Source of the DNA: Halictus rubicundus
Taxonomy: Eukaryota > Arthropoda > Insecta > Hymenoptera > Halictidae
DNA length: 64,000 nucleotides
Direction: 5' to 3'
Assembly (NCBI RefSeq): GCF_050948215.1
Contig: NC_135151.1
Span: forward strand, 21,822,720 to 21,886,719
The notes under the pieces are model-generated. The model was not told the origin of the DNA. It worked only from the letters and a program-made list of their open reading frames with translations, and ran no database searches. The translations under genes were made by a program, and so were the position numbers. How positions within the stretch are numbered: the stretch's first letter is position 1; each line of letters starts with the position of its first letter. Positions 45,663 through 55,599 of the stretch are shown here, piece after piece.

Positions 45663-46303
45663 CACAGTGAATTCTCGATATATGTCAGCAATACGGGTCT
45701 TGATGTCGTTTATCCTCCAGGAGTCATTACTAGATTGCGGCTTTTATGCATTTATGACAAAACTGAGTCGGTGTAATTCAAAACAGCAAAAAGATTAAAA
45801 GAGTTTAACATATAGGGGCCAACCTAACTTAATATAAAAATTATTAACGAGTAAAATAAATTTTTACTTGGCTCCTACAGATTGCTACTGATGTGTAAAA
45901 TTTTATTTTGTATAAGGATCCGCAGTCTTCTCATTACACATGTAAATATCATCGGAATTATGTCATATTTGGTATCGATTGCAATTGATGTGTAAAATTT
46001 TATTTTGCATAAAGATCCGCAGTCTACTCATTATACACGTAAATATCATCGAAATTATATCATATTTGGTATCGTTATCATTATAAAAATGTCACGAATA
46101 TGTTGGGGAATGTCCCATCAAAAAAAAAAAAAAATAATGAAAACTAAACAAGTTTTGTTATTTTGGTGTCACGTTACATTCCTCGGCGACCGAGGTCTCT
46201 CGAGCTCCTTGGCTCCTGGCGGGGTATACCCCGCCGGTGGTGGGGATAATTCCGCGACATTTATCATCCAGGCCTCGGCGACATATATCGAGAATTTTCT
46301 GTA
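45663..46303 (-). mobile_element. P element in reverse orientation, split by about 440 bp
   Basis: Left piece 45663-45735 (ACAGTGAATTCTCGATATAT, ACGGGTCTTG, TCCTCCAGGAGTCAT) and right piece from about 46170 (GAGGTCTCTCGAGCTCCTTG, GGTGGGGATAATTCCGCGAC, CATATATCGAGAATTTTCTG). The interval holds a repeat with a ~97-base tandem duplication (45884-46075) and a poly(A) run at 46120-46134. Exact insertion borders are unclear. Confidence 0.7.
45884..46075 (+). repeat. Tandem duplication, two ~97-bp units
   Basis: TGATGTGTAAAATTTTATTT, then GATCCGCAGTCT-CTCATTA, then GTAAATATCATCG-AATTAT and ATATTTGGTATCG, occur twice in order. The block ATTTTGCATAAAGATCCGCA is also present inverted near 33304-33330. 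Confidence 0.85.
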
Positions 46304-47943
46304 TACAATTTCAAAAATAGTAGAATATTTTTATTTTGACAAACTTGGGTAATTGGAGCGTATAAATCGTTGATGCATCGAGTCCACTCTTGTTGCTAAA
46401 GTTTTTGTTTTTTAATTCGAAGAACACAAGGTGCAGTAGTTTCGGGTTGAAAGAGAAAGTAGAAATCAGATAAAGGATTTGAAGTAATGGTAATTCGTGG
46501 TTATCTGGCTCACGAGACAATATGAAATTTTTCGGTAATGAACGAGAGGGTTAGAAGATCTAGTTGATCCTCGAGCGTGGTCGGGCGCGTTAATGAAGTG
46601 GGGGGCTGAAAAGATCGCCGGCGGAGGCGCACGGTTAATTCCCAACAATACGAAGTTCCGGGGTTTTGGTGGGGCCGCGTCGCGCGTGATATAAGGAATG
46701 AGACGTTATTAGGCAGTTATGGGTCCCAATAGGTGCATAGATGCGTGTTCCAGCGAGTTGGGACGTGCGGCTGGTGTTCTTACGGGTGTGTACGTGCCGG
46801 CGAGCAAGCGGAACTAAGCTACTATGCTAATAACGGCGGAGCTCCGAGTGGACCTCGTACACAGAATCGCACTTGCATTACGAACTCGAAGGCTGAATAA
46901 TTTTCCTATTAACGTTTTCAAGCCGATTCACGGCCCCGCTGGCAGCCCCGCTCGCTCCAACGATTCACGGCGATCTCATTGCGCAATTGAACGAAGAAGA
47001 CGCCCGAAAGCTGTTACCGCGGGAACAAAGGAATCCCCAGCCCGGGATTCTAATGGTAAAGTTCCGCAGGAAAAAGCTCCGCGGAGAAGCAGAGTCCCGG
47101 GTTACCGGGACTGCTATTTTTTTTTTTTTTTGTTCTTCCCCCACCCTCCTTTTATTTTTATTTTCGGGGGAAAACGGAGGAGACACCGTGAAAGTTAACC
47201 GAATTGCATATTTCAAGTTTAAGGAGTAATTATGCGTGCAGCTGATTAAATAACCCGCCGCGCGGAAAGGAAAGTTGCCCGCGAGGAACTGGGTCCCGGA
47301 GCTCCCACGGGTGTTTTTCGAACTTGTCGCGCCCTTTCGAGTGCGACCCGCCCTTACCCGCTCTTGCCCGCTCGCCGTTTCGTCCCTGGAGTTTTGAACC
47401 GGGGCGGGACGGGAAAAGTTTCGAAAATAATCTGTTCGATCGCTCCTCTGCTCTACTGTTCTAAATCGTGGTCGAGTCACGAAGGGGAAACGGGTTTTCT
47501 TAGTCGGACAGGATTATAGCCTTCGGAACGGCGAATTTTCATGAAATACATATGTATATGTATATGTGTGCGCAGGTGCACGTGAGTTGGAAACACCAGT
47601 CGTCTATGATAAAGTCGGAATTCGTGTCTTGCGAGGAAATTACCGGTAAAATTTTTATTTCACCCGAAAATAACAGTATATTATTACGTCTTCTTTTCTT
47701 TTTTCAACTTTTCAAAACGGTTGTACAATGCGTGATCCTGTGCAAGATAGACTCCAAACTGTAATCAAACTCTCCGTTATGATATTATTAAGTTCACCAG
47801 TTTTGATATTTTTAGTGCACAGGAGAAATATTAATTACTGTAATTCTTGTAAATGTTACAATCATCGAACATATGATTAATCTTCTTATCATATGCTCTA
47901 ATGTTTTCATTAGGCATATTAGAAATATTCTCTCTCGAAACTA
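46304..47943. other. GC-rich gene-free block
   Basis: CpG-rich from about 46550 to 47480. The 171-codon minus-strand frame at 46965-47480 runs through a poly(T) tract (Lys run) and is not recognised. Overlapping plus-strand frames argue for composition. Confidence 0.5.
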
Positions 47944-47945
47944 TA

Positions 47946-48998
47946 CAGGGTGAATTCGATAAAGCAGGACACCTAAATATCTCCGTTACTTTTCGTTGTA
48001 CAAACAAACTTCGTAGGACAAAGTCACACTCTTTCAAGGACCACATATAACAGTGTAAGGGTAAAAAAAAATTCAAGGTCATTTTTATGAGATTTCAAGG
48101 TTATCGATGCTTTTTTAAATGGAATGATATATTTTCGTTAACGTAATGTTGTAGCTGACAAAATAACGAATTCATGCATGTAACACAATATGACTTTCAA
48201 ATGACCTTCAACCCAGAAAAATGGTATAAATAAAATTCAACGTGTAAGATTCATTTGATGTATTTCTGTTACGCCAAATGTTCAAAAATACATCCCTTGA
48301 GCTGCTATACATTCAAATGTATCGCAATACATAACATAATAACAGATTCGGTGTTGACAGGAGGACAATTATGATATACCTTTACCTATACGTTCGTACG
48401 GAATCGTGTTTATCTAGCACTAATTACTCGGAAGACGTTCTTGCTATCAGATTTCCACAGTTTCTAAGATTTCTCGATCAGTTTATCGATGAACGTTTCA
48501 TAATGCGTTACTCGAAGGAAGATAAGATTGATATGATTTTCATTTATGGAGAAAGTCGACAGTGTTTAAGAGAAGCCGTGCAGTTGTACAAGGACCGATT
48601 TCCTAATCGTAATTGTCCATCAGTTTCCATTTACTCCAATTTGATAAATAAATTCCGTGAGACTGACCTACATCCAATGTACGAAACAGAAATACATCAA
48701 ATGAATTTTACACGTTGAATTTTATTTATACCATTTTTCTGGGTTGAAGGTCATATTGTGTTACATGCATGAATTCGTTATTTTGTCAGCTACAACATTA
48801 CGTTAACGAAAATATATCATTCCATTTAAAAAAGCATCGATAACCTTGAAATCTCATAAAAATGACCTTGAATTTTCTTTCCCTTACACTGTTATATGTG
48901 GTCCTTCAAACAGTGTAACTTTGTCCTACGGAGTTTTTTTTTGTACAACGAAAAGTAACGGAGACATTTAGGTGTCCCGCTTTATCGAATTCACCCTG
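47946..48998 (+). mobile_element. CAGGGTG transposon, 1053 bp, ~290-bp inverted arms
   Basis: Ends CAGGGTGAATTCGATAAAGC at both sides (inverted), TA-flanked. Arms match almost base for base from 47946-48247 and 48711-48998, including ACATTACG, CATGCATGTAACACAATATG and TCTGGGTTGAAGGTCA. The arms flank a short coding fragment, so two thirds of the element is self-complementary and could form a long hairpin RNA if transcribed. Confidence 0.9.
48503..48718 (+). pseudogene. N-terminal transposase fragment, 71 codons
   Basis: Opens MRYSKEDKIDMIFIYGESR and continues LREAVQLYKDRFPNRNCPS with a tail INKFRETDLHP. This is the first helix-turn-helix of the DUF4817-like IS630/Tc1 transposases, aligning with 27060-27170 (LIYGESKRNAIAARNLYGER). 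It has no catalytic part. It is open in this copy but runs into the right arm and stops there, so it is a product of internal deletion. A binding-only peptide is conceivable but unsupported. Confidence 0.75.
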
Positions 48999-49000
48999 TA

Positions 49001-49686
49001 TATTCCTATGTTACTATTATTTCATTTTTACTCACCGTAAGAAATCGCACCAGAACAGTGTTCCGCGAATAACAAAATGGCCGGGAATAATCGCCGAAGA
49101 GTTAAATGAAAAGACAGACTGTAGAATAGCTCGCGTTCACCGTGCAACGGTGCGGCAATTAACACTTCGGAGAATGTTTAGAGTCCCGTAATTACACTAG
49201 CCTGCCCCATCGAACCAAGTTAACCGTGATCCGTTAACCAAATAATAATCGACTGGGAATATGTAATAATTGGCGAGCCGGGCCGCTTCGTTGATTCATA
49301 TTAGCCCCGTACAAAGGGCAAAACTGGTCAGATCGAAAAACCGATTGTCCGGTTTAACGGTCCCGAAACTGTTGGACCTGACGCCCGGAATTTTGTTTCC
49401 ATTCGCTGTTTGCCAATAAAAGTCACCGTCACAGATAGAAGTGGTTGGCCGTTAATCCAGTCTCGGCAAGATGATGGATCGACGCCGGTGATGAATGCGA
49501 GCGAGCGAGCGAGCGAGCGAACGAGGGTTCGATCAACGGAAACGTTCACGATCGGAAATTGTCACTTCCGGCCGACTAATGCTCTTCCGTCGAAGATAAC
49601 GCGGCTCGTTGCGCGATTCACGGGAACGATCAACTCCCCCCCCCCCCCGCGACTTTTCGCGATCGTCCTGCAAACTGGCTCGCTAA
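49001..49686. other. GC-rich gene-free block
   Basis: Includes the GCGA tetranucleotide run at 49497-49525 and a C run near 49637. No recognised coding. Confidence 0.5.
49497..49525. repeat. (GCGA)n microsatellite
   Basis: Five to six GCGA units with one late change. Confidence 0.9.
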
Positions 49687-49688
49687 TA

Positions 49689-50136
49689 TTAGGGAGGCCC
49701 ATAAGTAATCAATTATTTTGAAATCTGAAACAAATTTTGTAGTGAATTCAAGTTTCTGTTTCTTCGTTTATTATATTATCTCCATCGTTATCAAGGACAG
49801 TTTGCCATAATCAGCAGCAGCAAACCTTCTGAACCAACGTTGACACTTGTCGACCTTCGATACATCTCCATAAACATTGCAAATTTCCTTTGTTGTTACA
49901 TTGAATCCCGCATGAAAATGAAAAAGTATGCGACGACGAATATGATCCTCGGAAGGTACGGACGCCGCCATTTTATTACAGGGTTGTAAAGAAATGATAC
50001 TTTTTAGAATTGTTTGAACACAGGCCGCTTTACCGAAAACTGTAAGAGAATACGTGTTTCCTCTTCAACGATCGGTACAGAACTGAAGGCTAAACAAATT
50101 CTTCCCAAATAATTGATTACTTATGGGTGACCCTAA
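49689..50136 (-). mobile_element. Internally deleted mariner, 448 bp (second family)
   Basis: Ends TTAGGGAGGCCCATAAGTAA and inverted TTAGGGTCACCCATAAGTAA. TA precedes the left end, TG follows the right. The minus strand from the ATG at 49971 reads MAASVPSEDHIRRRILFHFH, then VYGDVSKVDKCQRWFRRFAA, the N-terminus of the transposase at 33925. It then jumps to 3' sequence, so most of the gene is deleted. Confidence 0.85.
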
Positions 50137-50204
50137 TGGATGGCACTTAGGCTAGAGAGCTGAAAAATTTCTTTCAAGGGAGCATTCTCATCTGGACGGG
50201 TGCA

Positions 50205-50395
50205 CATATTTTTATATAAGACGACGCTATTTATTTCGAAACAAGAAAATCGCTATCCCCTCTTCTTCGTCCGAAATAAGACGAAAGCGGGTCCCGGGCA
50301 ATCGCCTTATATCGAAAGAAAATTCGTGAAATGTCGGCGTGGGTCAGAAATGACATAGGCTTAGAACTCGCTGGAGTCCGAGGGTCAAAAGCATA
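50205..50395 (-). repeat. Dispersed repeat R, copy 2 (inverted)
   Basis: Read on the minus strand it matches 45428-45580: GACCCTCGGACTCCAGCGAG, TCTGACCCACGCCGACATTT, TTTCGATATAAGGCG and TTTCGGACGAAGAAGAGG. Confidence 0.75.
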
Positions 50396-50849
50396 GACCT
50401 TTAGAAATATTCTGCCAAAAATATATGGCTGGTAGTAAAATTTACGTTGCTTTTTTCTCAAAAAATTACCGAAAGAAAATGGAAATGTCTGCCAATGAAA
50501 TTTTAGCGTTTTGACTTTGGAGGGCATAATTTTCCCGGCGAGTGTCAGAATGTGGGGTGGCAAGACAAAACCGGAAGTTGAAAAATAAATAGTACCGTAC
50601 GGGACAGTCGATTCCTCGCGCCTCGCGGTGGTTTCTTCAGGTACGCTCGTAACCTCTCGCCGCATTAAATATTCACCGACCCAAGCAGATTTCCGTGGTG
50701 TCGAGTCTGCTCCTCGAGGTCCGGTATATTTGCACAGGGTTACAGTCACTGCAAATTAGAGGATTCCGTCGGTCGGAACGTTTTAATTTCCGTTCAAGGA
50801 GCCTGTCCATAAATAATCGCGCCACATTATCTCTCAAGCGGGAGACGTT

Positions 50850-50883
<34 letters not shown>

Positions 50884-51637
50884 CCCCCCCCTCTTGCTTG
50901 CCCCATCCCTTTTCCCGTCCCTTTTCTATTTCGCTTCAGGATTACGTCTTTTATCTCCGAGACTCGAAGAACACTCGACTCATCAGCAAACACCGCGCGA
51001 ACTTTCTCTCCGTCGTTTGCTCGTCGAATTCGCGTTATTCTTTCAGATTTTCTTGAATCAATACTGCAGGCTCAACCGGGCGAAAGTAAGAAATCAAAAA
51101 AGAAGAAGAAAAAAGGAACGATTCTTTATGTACATGTAGATTCGAACCTTTTTCTTTCCCTTTTGTTCTTAAGTCGGTTGGAAACACTAAAGGTGGGAAC
51201 ACGCTTCTTCGGGATTTGCAAACAGTTAGAGGAGCGAACGTTTTCCCGCGGGTTCAGTAAATTGTTTCTCGCCTTTGACGTCGCGACGCGACGCGCCGCT
51301 CGCGAAAGCCACGCTCGCGAAAAGAAACACCGCCGCGAAGGGGATTTACTAACGGGCCCGCATAAGCGGGTAAGTCGGACTTCGTCGTAATTAAGGCAAT
51401 TACCAGACTCTCGACCGTTGAAGGCGACCGTGGGCTCAAGTACTTTCTCCCGTACACTACCTACATGCCGTACAATGTCGCAATTATGCGAACCGGCCGC
51501 GTAAACCGCCACTATTAAAACGTCGGCAGTTAGTTTGACGCGGCCCTCCGCGTTCCCGCCATCTTGAATCATCCGTGGTGTCGTCACGGAGATCTCGGAC
51601 GAGATAGGATTAATGTTCGCTAACGTTGAAATAATAC
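50396..51637. other. GC-rich gene-free block
   Basis: Contains GTC triplets at 50853-50882. The longest open frame outside transposons in the window (50695-51390, plus, about 231 codons) runs through them as a valine run and later a lysine run. It has overlapping opposite-strand frames and no recognised domain, so it was not called. Confidence 0.5.
50853..50882. repeat. (GTC)n microsatellite
   Basis: About ten GTC triplets. Confidence 0.95.
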
Positions 51638-51639
51638 TA

Positions 51640-51880
51640 CGGTCAGGGATAAAAGCTGGAACACCTTATTAATTTGTTCATTTTCAGTTTACAACAACAA
51701 CATTTTAGTTTACAACTTTTACACGGGTTCAGTTTTTTCGGCTCAGCTAGTAAAACTAAAATGTTGTTCCGCGTCAATTTATCTTGAAAGATTGAAATTG
51801 AAATTGTTCGGTGAAACAACCAAATTGTGTATCAAGCAAACGGTTACATATTTTTAGGGTAGTTTACATTTGTATGAAAT
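51640..51880 (+). mobile_element. Tc1-type element fragment
   Basis: After a TA reads CGGTCAGGGATAAAAGCTGG. The interior CGGCTCAGCTAGTAAAACTA and TGTTGTTCCGCGTCAATTT resembles 22150-22200. Right border not found. Confidence 0.45.
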
Positions 51881-52795
51881 TTTCATTAGAGTAATAAATA
51901 ATTTCAGAGGAAAATACAATATAAATCTATAATGGAAATAGTTTATGATTCGAATCTTAACAACAATATTGCACGTATTTCTACCCGTTTATTAATCTAA
52001 AAAAAAAAAATTCAGCACCGCAGAAAAGTTTGAAAGCTACAGTTTTTAGCTAAATAAATAATCTCGCTGCTAACATGTGGAAACGAAATGTTCTTAAAAA
52101 AAATATGCGCATTTGAAAAATGTTACGTACGTTCCATGTTATACATCTCTTTTGCCTCGGTTCCTTTGAAAACCAGTAAATCTAAAACTGGCCATTATGA
52201 TAAAACAAAAATAGGGCGAGCATTAATTTTCCTGTCATTCTGCAAATTTTTTTTTCACCATCACGGGAAGAGTTGTACAGTACCCGCAAAATTAGTTCCG
52301 CTCTTTCCAGGTAGATATTCTTCATTTCAATTAAAAACAATGTTACATTTCTGAAACTAACACATTTCGTTTCCATATTGCTTACTCCCTTAATTTCACT
52401 GTTGCAGTACGTCGTGGGTGCATAACGTATACTCCGAATGTGAAAAGATATTTTCCGAAATTAACATATTACGTCTCAGTTACTTAAACGATTTCTTATT
52501 GTTACACAAATACACTGCCTATTAAATACACGTCTACAATCTATTTAATACAGTCTATTAAATACAATAAACCACCCTCGCAATTTACTTTGAAATTATG
52601 TTCACCGTAATCTACAATATTTTTACCTGCTTGACGCCCAATCAGCACAAACCAAATTTTGTGTTGAAAAGATATAAATAATGAAAGGTGTGATGACAAG
52701 TCATTCAACTTCGACGAAGAACTCACAAAGTGCATCATTTGTAATCGGTCGTTTGATCTTGTTTTTACCACTTTCTAGCATATCCATTAAATATA
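51881..52795. other. AT-rich gene-free stretch
   Basis: No recognised gene; frames of 64-88 codons are unremarkable. Confidence 0.5.
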
Positions 52796-53525
52796 TGTCA
52801 TTCAGTTATCTTAACCTAAAATAAAATTCTAATTTTCTGTTATGGACATTTCGCCATATGTCAATATATTATATATACATGTCATTCAGCTATGTCAACC
52901 TCAAATAAAATTCTAATTTTCCGTTATGGACATTTCATCATATGTCAATATACATATATATGTCATTCAGTTATCTTAACCTGAAATAAAATTATAATTT
53001 TGTGTTACGGACATTTCGCCATATGTCAATATATTATATATGTCATACAGTTATCCTAACCTAAAATAAAGTTCTAATTTTCTGTTGTGGACATTTAGCC
53101 ATATGTCAATATATTATATATGTCATACAGTTATCTTAACCTGAAATAAAATTATAATTTTGTGTTATGGACATTTCGCCATATGTCAATATATAATATA
53201 TACATATATATGTCATACAGTTATCCTAACCTAAAATAAAATTATAATTTTGTGTTATGGACATTTCGCCATATGTCAATATATAATATATACATGTCAT
53301 TCAGCTATGTCAACCTCAAATAAAATTCTAATTTTCCGTTATGGACATTTAATCATATGTCAATATACATATATATGTCATTCAGTTATTTTAACCTGAA
53401 ATAAAATTCTAATTTTCTGTTATGGACATTTAGCCATATGTCAGTATATAATATATATATATATGTCATTCAGTCATCTTAACCTGAAATAAAATTCTAA
53501 TTTTCTGTCGTGGACATTTAGCCAT
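52796..53525 (+). repeat. AT-rich tandem array, nine units of ~78-92 bp
   Basis: Units start at the GTCATTCAG/GTCATACAG words near 52797, 52880, 52962, 53041, 53119, 53211, 53296, 53376 and 53465. Each has TTAACCT-AAATAAAATT, ATTTTCTGTTATGGACATTT and CATATGTCAATATA, then a TA-dinucleotide linker of variable length. The linker accounts for the length differences. A higher-order pattern is visible: the unit with CAGCTATGTCAACCTC appears at 52880 and again at 53296. Confidence 0.95.
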
Positions 53526-54947
53526 TAAAAAAATATAGGCACGCAACAAATCTAAATCTCCTTTTCCTCATAGGAAATTCTGAACAACGAGCAAGTTCTA
53601 ATCGCAGTATCTGCAAAATAAATCACAAAACAAATGGACGAGCCCTGTCGAAACTGACAGAGAACTTGTGCAGTATGTTGCCCATCCGCGGACAATTGTT
53701 CATCAAGGAAAGGGCTTACAATGACGTTCTCGAATCGCTGAGCTGTACACGTGATCAGTGAACTCCGAAGAATTCGAATCGAGAACGGGGGCAACAAATT
53801 TGCATAGATGAAGATCGCGTCGTCGCCGACTTTAAAAGTACCGCGGGCAGGTGGCACGCGGTAATGCCGTGTTTTCAGTCGATTAAAACAATCCGAAATA
53901 ATTTTCGCGGCTGGTCGAGCAGCTCGACAAGTTAACGAAACCCGACCGTTCCGATGCAGAACTACGGGGGTGCACGTTGCGGAGATAACGAGAAACTAGC
54001 AAGCGTTTCTGGTTACCTCGCGGAGCATTTATCAAAAAGAATTCCAACAACCGGGTCGAATAACGAAACTAGTAACTGTCGGACACCGCTCGAGGAAGAA
54101 TGGAAATTAATTATGACGCTCACAGGGTCAGCATCCCCTTAGCGGCCGCGCGTATCTCCGACCTTCTCGGCCGTGGCGGAATATGAATTTGTAAAATTAA
54201 TCGTTATTCCTGCCGCGGCCGGGGAAGAAGTAACGTCGGTGCCCGTTGCCACGCGGAACAGCCGGTAACGAGGTAATTGCGAAAGTTTATCTCGACGAAG
54301 ACAGCAAAAATTAATTACAAAGAGATAGGCCGACGTTCGTGTTTCACCGTGGCCTTCGTCCTGTGCACGCACGGAAATGATTCCGAGTCAATTCGAACCT
54401 ATTGTGAACTTAGCAGGGTTCTAAGTAATGCTTTCCTCGGTTGATATTTAAAAATTAGACGATTTTTCAAAAATTGGCGGCTTGGGGTAATGAAGTAGTG
54501 ACAGTGATGATTAAACGACGAATAATTGTAAGACGTTCTGGAACGAACCGACTGCATCAAGTATCGCTTCACTTGAGAAAGTGAAAGTAAATGTTTGGAA
54601 AGTATTTATTATAAAAATATTAACCCGTTCTAATTGAAGCTAATATTTTAACTCTAAAACGAAACATTTTTTCCGTCCTTTAATATTTCCCTTCTATATA
54701 ATTTCTTTTTCATGTTATACATACGAGAATGGTGCAATTTACTCGTTCAATACTGAGGTGTTTAATAATTTATTGAATACAAACAAATTTAAAAATGTGA
54801 AAAATATTTCGAATAATGATATAGTAATTTTTAGTGACCTTAGTGGCCTTACAGTCCCCATTCGAGTGCTAAGGGTTAATAGTTCGCAGAATAAAATTTA
54901 ATAAAAATTTGTATTACGATAAACATATTTGTACAATATCGATAGTT
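53526..54947. other. Gene-free stretch, GC-rich 53640-54400
   Basis: Frames of 60-100 codons on both strands; none recognised. Confidence 0.5.
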
Positions 54948-55599
54948 TTAACACTAAACCTACCAAGCACAAAACACATAAAAGTGAAACGTCTTACAGA
55001 AGGGAGTAGCTTGAATTTACATAAACTTTGTAGGATTTACATTATAATATGTGCTTAACACTAGGTTCACTCAGCACTAAAAGTGAATATTTTGCATCAC
55101 TTCATAAAAATAACAACAACGTGCTACCCAAAATTGTAGCAATATTTTTAAAGTAATTTATACCCAAAGAAATAAATTTGCTAAATAATTTTTGATCTAT
55201 GTATCCTTACAATCTTTTTTTTTTGTAGACGTTTATTTTAAAGTGGTCGCATTAACGGCTAGGTCATTAGCGACCACTTCAGTTACAATTGAATATAACA
55301 GAGGAGGTTACAGTTATTTGTTACATTGTGGTGTGTTACAGCAAAAACAAATTTATAACATTTTATATATATATCTATCGATTTAAAAAACAAAAGGACG
55401 TTTCCAATATCGTTCTCGTTTAAATTTGTCATAGTATTTTTAAATTAAAAATATTAAAACCCGTCATTTTGACGGGTCCCGTAAACCTAGTGTTAAATAA
55501 AGAAGTCGATTCAATAATTTCCTATGAAATCGTTTTTATATTTTCAATAATCGTGAGATAGAAAACCGATTAATTTGACCGCGGTAGTTTTACTGTTAA
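54948..55599 (+). mobile_element. H element split by a second H element
   Basis: Left end TTAACACTAAACCTACCAAG, right end GGTAGTTTTACTGTTAA. Removing the inner copy (55055-55496, one TTAA kept) leaves about 215 bp, the normal H size, and joins TATAATATGTGC to AAATAAAGAAGTCG as in other copies. Confidence 0.8.
55055..55496 (-). mobile_element. Inner H element with retroelement scrap
   Basis: TTAACACTAGGTTCACTCAG to CCCGTAAACCTAGTGTTAA, TTAA on both sides. It contains CCCAAAGAAATAAATTTGCT and CCCGTCATTTTGACGGGTCC as in 40853-41077. About 220 extra bases (roughly 55218-55438) begin with a T run and ACGTTTATTTTAAAGTGGTC. That looks like a reverse-oriented 3' end of a non-LTR element. Confidence 0.8.

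Noticed and set aside
46965..47480. 171-codon minus-strand open frame
   Set aside because: Low-complexity, includes a homopolymer-coded lysine run, overlaps plus-strand frames, and matches no family I know.
48371..48502. Upstream extension of the transposase fragment at 48503
   Set aside because: The 44 codons before the ATG do not resemble the family N-terminus, which begins at MRYSKEDK.
50695..51390. 231-codon open frame, longest outside transposons
   Set aside because: Runs through GTC triplets (valine run) and an A-rich tract (lysine run), has long frames on the other strand, and shows no domain. GC-rich composition explains it.
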